The notes under the pieces: model-generated | Seen by the model: the letters and a program-made list of their open reading frames with translations, nothing else | Databases searched by the model: none | Told to the model about the DNA's origin: nothing | Shown: positions 11,847 to 18,107 of the stretch, piece after piece | How positions within the stretch are numbered: position 1 is the stretch's first letter | How the letters are laid out: the number at the start of each line of letters is the position of its first letter | Program-made: the position numbers and the translations under genes | IMG/VR virus record: IMGVR_UViG_3300030061_003669 | Location: 1-23,593 of that record | Origin: a virus | Length of the DNA stretch: 23,593 nt | Strand: one strand, 5' to 3'

Positions 11847-13337
11847 TTAGAAACCTATTGTAGTATCGCCATCATCTTTATAATCATCATTAAAGATGGG
11901 TTCAAGTTCATTAAAATTTAATGTCAACTCATATGATGTCATTGCACCATCTGTGAACGTAGAGTAATTATTTTGTGGAGTATAATTAACATTAACTCCA
12001 GTGCAAGCACACTCCTTTACTTTATTCATAAATGGATTGTCGTTGTTATCTCCTGGACCACGATGTAGATATTGTATTTTGAATGTATGAGGAGATTTTA
12101 GGAATAGATTTGATTTAGTTCTTTGAACTGCAGATCCTTGTTTAAAAAATCTTAGAACTTTTACAATTTCTTCACTCTCTCTTTTTTCTCTTGGTGTTAA
12201 CATGAATTTAAAGGAGAATTGTCTAAGTGCTGGTCCACTGAATAACAATTCCATATTAGGATTAACAATTGCACCAGTGGTTCTAGTTATTAATTGACCA
12301 CCCACTCCCGATGCCTGGCCAGCAAATGCAGCTGCTGCAGCAGATCCAAGTTCTGAGTTATTCTTTTGAATTGCACCTGCAATATCACTTACTCCCCCAA
12401 AAAATCCTTTTCCATCATCTGCGATGGTTCCCAGTGCAAGATTTGCCAATTCTGCTTGGAGAGCATTCATATTTTGAGAGGACCAGTTCACGCTATTACT
12501 ATCCTGAATTCCTCCCGGTATTGGTAAGATTACTGTACCTAATATGTCCCTTTCTCCATTACTAAATCCTTCATTTCTAGTTCTGGTATTGATACCAGAA
12601 AATGTATCACTAGTTCCACCAACATCTGATGGAACATATTTTAACATTGAAAATTTGAGAACATCCTGTCCGGTAATCCCAAGATCTAATGGGTATACAA
12701 GATTTCCAAATGAAGATCTTGTTCCTTCTCTCTCTTGAGATTTAGATGTTAGAGATTCAGATGGTGTACTTGAGTCGGTTGATTTATTTTTTTCATCACC
12801 ACCATCATCAGTTGATTTTTCTTCGTCTTTTTGGTCTGCATTATTTTTAATTGAATCTATTATTTTTTTCTTTTGAGTTTTTGGTATTCCTGCATCATCT
12901 AATGATGTATTAATTTGTGCATCAAGGTTTTTACGTATTCCACCATCTTTATTATTTAATTCATTTGAGAGACCTACTCCGGCAACACCATCCATTGTAG
13001 GATAGTTTGGATCAGAGAATTGATATGTTTTTCCCCCATCTTTTGATATTGCTGCTGGTTGATATTTACCATTTTTTTCAATATAAATTACTCTCTCTGC
13101 TCCACTCACAGTCCCATCTTCATTTTGAGTAACATAAGTTACTGCCCTATGGTAAATCTTTGTTCCGCCAACTGGTTTTCTAACAGTTCTGGTTTTGCTA
13201 CCACGAATATTTTGTTTCACCTCACGGTACTCTACTCCGACAGGAGTCATAGCTTTCTTAGATACAATAGCACCTGGTCTGAATTGGGCAGCACCACTTT
13301 TTACTTCTTCTGCTGTTCCTTGAGTGAAAGATGCCAT
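11847..13337 (-). CDS. 48: Baseplate tail-tube cap gp48
   Basis: The product has 496 residues. The C-terminal region from about 357 (NPNMELLFSGPALRQFSF, MLTPREKRESEEIVKVLRFFK, LKSPHTFKIQYLHRG, CACTGVNVNYTP, MTSYELTLNFNELEPIF) is the T4 gp48 tube-cap fold, related to tail tube gp19. It sits on the hub and starts tube assembly with gp54. Residues 165-205 are a Ser/Asp/Lys-rich low-complexity insert, and Ala-rich helices lie near 330-345. The protein is longer than T4 gp48 (about 364 residues). A late promoter motif lies just upstream on the minus strand. Confidence 0.85.
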   Translation of the reverse strand: MASFTQGTAEEVKSGAAQFRPGAIVSKKAMTPVGVEYREVKQNIRGSKTRTVRKPVGGTKIYHRAVTYVTQNEDGTVSGAERVIYIEKNGKYQPAAISKDGGKTYQFSDPNYPTMDGVAGVGLSNELNNKDGGIRKNLDAQINTSLDDAGIPKTQKKKIIDSIKNNADQKDEEKSTDDGGDEKNKSTDSSTPSESLTSKSQEREGTRSSFGNLVYPLDLGITGQDVLKFSMLKYVPSDVGGTSDTFSGINTRTRNEGFSNGERDILGTVILPIPGGIQDSNSVNWSSQNMNALQAELANLALGTIADDGKGFFGGVSDIAGAIQKNNSELGSAAAAAFAGQASGVGGQLITRTTGAIVNPNMELLFSGPALRQFSFKFMLTPREKRESEEIVKVLRFFKQGSAVQRTKSNLFLKSPHTFKIQYLHRGPGDNNDNPFMNKVKECACTGVNVNYTPQNNYSTFTDGAMTSYELTLNFNELEPIFNDDYKDDGDTTIGF

Positions 13338-13348
13338 TAAAATACTTT

Positions 13349-13699
13349 TTATTTATTTAGGACAAATTTTCCATATTGTAGTGATAACAATTCATCAAGT
13401 TCATCTTGTTGTACTATGTATACTTGACTTCCTAACTCTTCCCAGGTATACTGTCTATACTCTTGGTGATGAAAATTTATACCACGAAATCCCCAATTGA
13501 ATAATTCGGTTACAGCAACCAATGGATGTTGATCGTATTCAAGATTAGGGGTTTTTGCATAATAATAGAAGGTACATATGTTACCTACTTCAGGTATAGG
13601 AGTTACTGTATCATTTAGTGCATAGGTGATTAGTGTCATTCTATCATCAACACTACTCTCAGATTTAATTTCGTTAATGACAGATTCGATGCGGTTCAT
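13349..13699 (-). CDS. Conserved small protein of the baseplate cluster, unknown
   Basis: The product has 116 residues, with an N-terminal charged helix (MNRIESVINEIKSESS) followed by a globular, beta-rich region with many aromatic residues (FYYYAKTPNLEYDQH, ELFNWGFRGINFHHQEYRQYTWEELG) and a C-terminal helix. No family is recognised. Its start overlaps the gp4 stop in an ATGA, and the gp48 late promoter lies over its stop codon, so it is probably expressed with gp4 and may help head or baseplate assembly. Confidence 0.65.
   Translation of the reverse strand: MNRIESVINEIKSESSVDDRMTLITYALNDTVTPIPEVGNICTFYYYAKTPNLEYDQHPLVAVTELFNWGFRGINFHHQEYRQYTWEELGSQVYIVQQDELDELLSLQYGKFVLNK
13350..13357 (-). 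promoter_or_regulatory. T4-type late promoter of gp48 (AATAAATA, minus strand)
   Basis: The complement reads AATAAATA, 12 bases before the gp48 ATG. It overlaps the stop codon of the preceding gene, so the transcript would have a very short leader. Confidence 0.55.
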
Positions 13700-14139
13700 T
13701 TGATACCTAACTCGTCTTCTGTAATGATTTTAAACTCAATTTTTCTATCAGCACAAAATTCATGAGCAGCTCTCCACTTTGCTTTATTGACTTCCCAAGT
13801 AGTACATTCATAGATGTATGATTTAGTCACCTTTTTTCTTTTTGTTGGAGGTTTTGTCTGCTTCTTTGGTTTTACCTCAATGACATAGGTTTTAATTTCA
13901 CCTGTACTTTCTTTTACCTTTATAATAAAATCTGGAAAATACTTATGAACCCTATTATCAACAGGAGAGACATATGGAATGTGAAACTCTTCACTACCCC
14001 ATTGGAGGATACTCTCATTTAGATCACACCAACGACAAAACTTGCGTTCCCAACTACTTCGACATATAATATTTGTATAATCACCTTTATATTTGTTGGG
14101 ATATGACGGTCGGTATTTACTCTTGATACTTTCTGCCAT
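13696..14139 (-). CDS. 4: Head completion protein gp4 (nuclease-like fold)
   Basis: The 147-residue protein fits T4 gp4 (gp50/65) head-completion proteins. It carries a PD-(D/E)XK-like core: E31 in SSWERKFCRWCD, D70 in HKYFPDFII, and E88-x-K90 in YVIEVKPKKQ, followed by a Lys-rich loop (PPTKRKKVTKS) and a C-terminal helix-strand. In T4 the protein is needed to finish DNA-filled heads and may trim DNA ends. It is the first gene of the leftward unit and has a perfect TATAAATA late promoter upstream. Confidence 0.85.
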   Translation of the reverse strand: MAESIKSKYRPSYPNKYKGDYTNIICRSSWERKFCRWCDLNESILQWGSEEFHIPYVSPVDNRVHKYFPDFIIKVKESTGEIKTYVIEVKPKKQTKPPTKRKKVTKSYIYECTTWEVNKAKWRAAHEFCADRKIEFKIITEDELGIK

Positions 14140-14161
14140 ACATAATATATAAGGTAAAAAC

Positions 14162-14169
14162 TATTTATA
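14162..14169 (-). promoter_or_regulatory. T4-type late promoter of gp4 (TATAAATA, minus strand)
   Basis: The minus strand reads TATAAATA, the exact T4 late consensus, 22 bases before the gp4 ATG. It lies in the 31-base divergent gap between gp4 and gp54, one base from the gp54 start. Confidence 0.75.
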
Positions 14170-14170
14170 G

Positions 14171-15004
14171 ATGGCACTCACCGATAGACTTGGCAAATCT
14201 AAAACAATTGCTGAGATTAAATCTGCATTATTAAATCCTGCTTTAACATCACACTTTGATGTTGAAATTCCTTTTCCCTCTGCATTGAGATCACTTCTTG
14301 GTGTTAACCAAAGGTCTTTTAATTTATCCTGTAGTGAAGCTAGTCTTCCTGGATCTCAATTGGCAACTCTTGAGAATAATAATGATCGCACAGGTGTGAC
14401 TGAGAAACATGCATATAGAAGGCAATTTGATGATAGGATAGACCTTACATTTTACGTTGATGCAGAAAAGTATACGTCAATTAGATTCTTTGAGAGATGG
14501 ATATCATTTATTATGAATGAAGACCAAGGTGGTCTTCAGGGTGGAGGTCCATTAAATGAGCAAGAACCAAATATTGCATCGAGATCATATCATTACAGAG
14601 CAAGATATCCAAATGAATATATTATGGATCAAGGATTAAAGGTGACAAAGTTTGAAAGAAACTATCAAAATTCTTTAACCTATAATTTTGTAAGAGCCTT
14701 CCCACTTTCTGTTAGTTCAATGCCTCTCACCTATGAGTCATCTTCATTATTAAAAGTATCCGTATCAATGAGTTATATTAGATACTATCTTGGTAGTGGA
14801 AGTAATCCCACCAAAAATGCACCACCAGCAATACCTACGTTACCTACAGTTCCAGAACAAGTACAAAAAAATAGTAAATCTTTTGATCCGAATCTATATA
14901 CTCCATCTATCAACTCTGATTCATCCTTCAGAAGAAATATAAACAGAGTTACTCCAGAGGATGCTCGTCTAATTCAAGAAGAAGCAAACTTTACTATGTT
15001 CTAA
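14171..15004 (+). CDS. 54: Baseplate tail-tube initiator, gp54-like
   Basis: The product has 277 residues. It has the outline of the gp19/gp54 tube-protein family: SHFDVEIPFPSALRSL near the N-terminus, an SCSEASLPGSQLAT motif, HAYRRQFDDRIDLTFYVD, and a central sheet (FFERWISFIMNE, NSLTYNFVRAFPLSVSSMPLTYESSS). The C-terminus is Pro-rich and probably extended. In T4 gp54 follows gp48 on the tube cap and starts tube polymerisation; here it is divergent from the gp48 unit. A simple tail tube paralogue is the alternative. No late promoter was found on this strand before the ATG. Confidence 0.7.
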   Translation: MALTDRLGKSKTIAEIKSALLNPALTSHFDVEIPFPSALRSLLGVNQRSFNLSCSEASLPGSQLATLENNNDRTGVTEKHAYRRQFDDRIDLTFYVDAEKYTSIRFFERWISFIMNEDQGGLQGGGPLNEQEPNIASRSYHYRARYPNEYIMDQGLKVTKFERNYQNSLTYNFVRAFPLSVSSMPLTYESSSLLKVSVSMSYIRYYLGSGSNPTKNAPPAIPTLPTVPEQVQKNSKSFDPNLYTPSINSDSSFRRNINRVTPEDARLIQEEANFTMF

Positions 15005-15010
15005 AAATAC

Positions 15011-15018
15011 AATAAATA
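15011..15018 (+). promoter_or_regulatory. T4-type late promoter of gp26 (AATAAATA)
   Basis: AATAAATA follows the gp54 stop by seven bases and lies 29 bases before the gp26 ATG. AGGA (15040-15043) provides a ribosome-binding site. Confidence 0.6.
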
Positions 15019-15047
15019 ACAATACTGAAATACATCTATAGGACATT

Positions 15048-15767
15048 ATGCCTTTACCAAAAATTGCCACACCGGTATATGAACTTGAATTGCCATCTAC
15101 AGGTGACACAATTCAATACAGACCATTCCTTGTAAAAGAGGAAAAAGTTCTTGTGATTGCTTTAGAGAGTGAAGATACCAAACAAATTACAAATGCTATT
15201 AAGAATGTAATTAAGAATTGTATTCAAACTAAAGGTATCAAAGTGGAAACTCTTCCAACTTTTGATATTGAGTATTTGTTTTTGAATATTCGTGGTAAGT
15301 CTGTTGGTGAAGAGATTGAAGTTAATGTGACATGTCCTGATGATGGAGTAACTCAAGTTCCTATTACAATTAACTTGGATGATATTAAAGTTCAAAAAAA
15401 TGAGGAGCACACGAATAAAATTAAGTTAGATGATACTATCATGATGGAGATGAAGTATCCTTCTCTTGAACAATTTATTAAAAATAATTTTGACTTTGAA
15501 GATGGTAATGCAATGGAGCAATCTTTTGATTTGATCTCGACATGCATTGATAAAATTTATACTGAAGATGAGGTGTGGGCAACTGAGGATTGTACCAAGA
15601 AAGAAATTGTTGAGTTCTTAGAACAGATGAATTCTTCTCAGTTCAAAGAAATTGAGAAGTTCTTTGAGTCTATGCCTAAATTATCCCATTCAATTAAGGT
15701 AAAAAATCCCAAAACAAAAAAAGAAAATACTGTTGTAATTGAGGGATTAGCGGGTTTTTTCGCATAG
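15048..15767 (+). CDS. 26: Baseplate hub assembly protein gp26
   Basis: The product has 239 residues of the T4 gp26 family (T4 baseplate protein, PF12322): MPLPKIATPVYELELPSTGD, YRPFLVKEEKVLVIALES, LPTFDIEYLFLNIRGKSVGE, and a helical C-terminal half (IVEFLEQMNSSQFKEIEKFFESMPKLSH). Gp26 helps build the hub. The last codons contain GGT TTT TTC before the stop, a strong -1 slippery site leading in frame into gp51, so a 300-residue gp26-gp51 fusion may also be made. This is the arrangement of lambda G and GT tape-measure chaperones. Confidence 0.88.
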   Translation: MPLPKIATPVYELELPSTGDTIQYRPFLVKEEKVLVIALESEDTKQITNAIKNVIKNCIQTKGIKVETLPTFDIEYLFLNIRGKSVGEEIEVNVTCPDDGVTQVPITINLDDIKVQKNEEHTNKIKLDDTIMMEMKYPSLEQFIKNNFDFEDGNAMEQSFDLISTCIDKIYTEDEVWATEDCTKKEIVEFLEQMNSSQFKEIEKFFESMPKLSHSIKVKNPKTKKENTVVIEGLAGFFA

Positions 15768-15788
15768 CCCTGATCCATATGGATCTGG
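15755..15788 (+). other. Candidate programmed -1 ribosomal frameshift signal
   Basis: TTTTTTC (15755-15761) is in the X-XXY-YYZ register of the gp26 frame. Seven bases later a stem begins: CC-T-GATCC, ATAT loop, GGATC-T-GG (15769-15788, one T-T mismatch). The -1 frame is open from 15743 to the gp51 stop. The stem also hides the gp51 ATG (15779-15781). Confidence 0.7.
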
Positions 15789-15949
15789 AGAACTACTATA
15801 AACTCAATTTTGCCTTGATACAGTATCATAAATATTCATTAACTGAGATTGAAAACTTGATGCCTTGGGAACGAGACATCTATGTTGCATTATTGCAACA
15901 GCATCTTGAGGAAGAGGAATTAAAGCAAAAGCAAAGGAATGCCATCTAG
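15779..15949 (+). CDS. 51: Baseplate hub assembly chaperone gp51-like
   Basis: The product has 56 residues from ATG 15779, all helical (MDLENYYKLNFALIQYHKY, LMPWERDIYVALLQQHLEEEEL). The order 26-51 and the ERDIYVALL pattern fit gp51 or its cyanophage equivalent. It may be made alone or, more likely, as the -1 frameshift extension of gp26, because its ATG lies in the frameshift stem and lacks a ribosome-binding site. Its stop overlaps the start of the tape-measure-like gene. CATAAATA at 15827-15834 inside it could be a late promoter for that gene. Confidence 0.7.
   Translation: MDLENYYKLNFALIQYHKYSLTEIENLMPWERDIYVALLQQHLEEEELKQKQRNAI
15827..15834 (+). promoter_or_regulatory. Possible internal late promoter (CATAAATA)
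   Basis: CATAAATA matches NATAAATA but encodes HKY of gp51, so it may be chance. Transcription from it would serve the tape-measure-like gene at 15939 with a leader of about 95 bases. Confidence 0.25.
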
Positions 15950-18104
15950 TAAATTCGGTTCTAAGTTTTTAGGTGAAAGATACCAGCAGTATGTTGATGA
16001 ACTTACTGCTGAAGGAACTATAGATGGTGAAAAATTATCTCCTACTGAAAGAAAAGAAGGATTTAAAAAGAGAAACGATAAGATAGGATTTGAAGATTTT
16101 GTTGAAAAAGTTTTAAAGAAAAAACAATCTGCATCTGTAGATAAAAAAATAAGATCATTACCAGGAGGAGGAACTGGCGGTGGTGCTTTGGTCAAAAGAC
16201 CAGCAGGGGAGTTAGTAAAATCAGAAAATATAAGTAAAGCAGTTCCTCAAGAGGGTAGTAATATACTTGAGGAAATATTAAAGATTGTCACATCAATTCG
16301 TGATACTCTAATTAAGAAAAATGAATTTGATGTAAAACAATCAAATAAAGATAAGATAACGGCAGAAAGAACAAAAAGATCAAAGGGAGAAAAAAAGTTA
16401 GAGTCTGGTATCTTCAAAGGTCTGAAAAAAACAACGGAAAAAGTTCTTGCACCAGTGAAGGGATTGTTTACGCAAATCTTTGATTTTATAAAAACTGTTA
16501 TACTAGGTAAAGTTGTATTCAAGATCCTTAAGTGGATGGGTGATCCTGAAAATAAAGAGAAGATTGATAACCTTATCAGATTTTTCAAGGACTTTTGGCC
16601 TGCTATTGTTGGAGCATACTTATTATTTGGAACTAAGTTTGGTGGTTTAATTAGAACCATTGGTGGTTGGGCAGTTAAAATTATTAAATTTGCTGTGCCA
16701 AAATTGCTTAGATTTGTCACGCGAAATCCGAAAGCAGCAGCGGCATTAGCAATTGCTGGTGGTGTTGGAATGTTGGGTGCAAGAATATTAACGGGCACAG
16801 AAGTTGATGGTAGTGAAGAAACATCTGAAGAAGATCAAACTCCTGAACAGCAACAGGAAGCAGATTTTAGAGCAGCACAAACAACAGCAACAGAAAGTTT
16901 AAAAGAAACAGAAGAACCAGCAAAAATGTCCAAGGGCGGTAAAGTCCCTGGATCTGGAAATAAAGATACGGTTCCTGCAATGCTCACTCCAGGTGAGTTT
17001 GTGATGAGTAAGGGGGCAGTTGCAAAATATGGTGTAGATACAATGAGATCTATGAATGCATCTGGTGGCGGGACAGGTATTCCAAGTCTTATGTCAAATG
17101 GTGCATTTGGATATTCAAGTGGTGGTGGTCCTGGTATAGAACCATCTGAAGAACCTGGTGGAAGAAATAAAGAAGGAACGGAAAAATCTAAACCTAGTGG
17201 AAACTTCTTAACCAAATTATTTGGTGGAGGACAAAATAAACCACCAGCAGATGAGACTCCATCAGGCAGTAGTCTGACTGAAACTCAGCAAAAAGCATTG
17301 CAAGTCCTTGCAAAATATGAGTCTGGAGCAGCTGGATATGATGCAGTCAATCAAATAGGAACTGCTGGTGGTAGAGGAGTTAAAGGATTCTCTGGTAACA
17401 TTAAAAAAATGCCACAATATAATGGCAGATCTTTGACTGATTTTACCATAGCAGAAATTAAAAAATTACAATTTGATGACAAAACAATGTCTGATGATCA
17501 ATGGATAGAGTCTGGTAAACTTCATGCTGTTGGTGCATATCAATTCATTGGTAATACTCTTCCTGGAGTTGCACAAAGAGCAGGTATACCAGACGATGCT
17601 AAGTTCACCCCTGGTGTTCAGGATCTGATGGCACTTCAGTTAATGAAAGAGCGTGGAATTTCTCCTTGGGTTGGTCCAAGTGATAAAGCAACTCCTTCGG
17701 AGAGAGCAATCGTTGAGAAGGCAAGAAATCAACCTATAGCATACAGTCCATCAATGTCTACTGGAGGAGCTATCACTGCATCTGCTGCATCTTCTGGAAG
17801 TGCTTTAAGTAGTAGTGGTGGTAGTAGTAGTGGTAGTGGGTCAACATCTACTTCAAGTGGTAGTAATAAAAAACCAAAGAAATTTAATTATGCACAGTTG
17901 AGAAAAGAATTAGGTGTGACGACAGCATCTGTTTCTAAATCATCAAGACCATCATCTACTGCTGCATATTCTCAGATGCAGAATAACACTCAACAGACAC
18001 CACAAACACAAGGTGAAAAAAGTGTTTCGCCTGGAGTTCCAACATTTGATGCAGCTGCAATGTCTTCTTCAAAGAAGATAAAAACTTTAGGGATAACGGT
18101 GTAA
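15939..18104 (+). CDS. Tape-measure-like tail protein with lambda-R-like transglycosylase domain
   Basis: The product has 721 residues. N-terminal charged helices lead to a hydrophobic segment FDFIKTVILGKVVFKILKW (181-199). A membrane-like stretch lies near 220-280. The SKGGKVPGSGNKDTVPAMLTPGEFVMSKGAV motif (331-361) is common in phage tape measures. Residues 453-595 resemble phage lambda R endolysin: E461 in KYESG (catalytic candidate), VGAYQFIGNT (531-540), FTPGVQDLMALQLMKERG (556-573). It lies behind gp26/gp51, the T4 gp29 slot, so it probably sets tail length or forms the hub core and cuts peptidoglycan on entry. The next protein is a paralogue at its N-terminus. Confidence 0.75.
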   Translation: MPSSKFGSKFLGERYQQYVDELTAEGTIDGEKLSPTERKEGFKKRNDKIGFEDFVEKVLKKKQSASVDKKIRSLPGGGTGGGALVKRPAGELVKSENISKAVPQEGSNILEEILKIVTSIRDTLIKKNEFDVKQSNKDKITAERTKRSKGEKKLESGIFKGLKKTTEKVLAPVKGLFTQIFDFIKTVILGKVVFKILKWMGDPENKEKIDNLIRFFKDFWPAIVGAYLLFGTKFGGLIRTIGGWAVKIIKFAVPKLLRFVTRNPKAAAALAIAGGVGMLGARILTGTEVDGSEETSEEDQTPEQQQEADFRAAQTTATESLKETEEPAKMSKGGKVPGSGNKDTVPAMLTPGEFVMSKGAVAKYGVDTMRSMNASGGGTGIPSLMSNGAFGYSSGGGPGIEPSEEPGGRNKEGTEKSKPSGNFLTKLFGGGQNKPPADETPSGSSLTETQQKALQVLAKYESGAAGYDAVNQIGTAGGRGVKGFSGNIKKMPQYNGRSLTDFTIAEIKKLQFDDKTMSDDQWIESGKLHAVGAYQFIGNTLPGVAQRAGIPDDAKFTPGVQDLMALQLMKERGISPWVGPSDKATPSERAIVEKARNQPIAYSPSMSTGGAITASAASSGSALSSSGGSSSGSGSTSTSSGSNKKPKKFNYAQLRKELGVTTASVSKSSRPSSTAAYSQMQNNTQQTPQTQGEKSVSPGVPTFDAAAMSSSKKIKTLGITV
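17808..17840 (+). repeat. Ser/Gly triplet repeat (AGT/GGT)
   Basis: A run of AGT and GGT codons encodes a Ser/Gly-rich linker in the tape-measure-like protein. It could vary in length by slippage. Confidence 0.6.
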
Positions 18105-18107
18105 TCC

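Noticed and set aside
16247-16798. Long open frame on the minus strand opposite the tape-measure-like gene
   Set aside because: It is antisense to a clear gene, has no promoter or ribosome-binding site, and its composition mirrors the sense codon bias.
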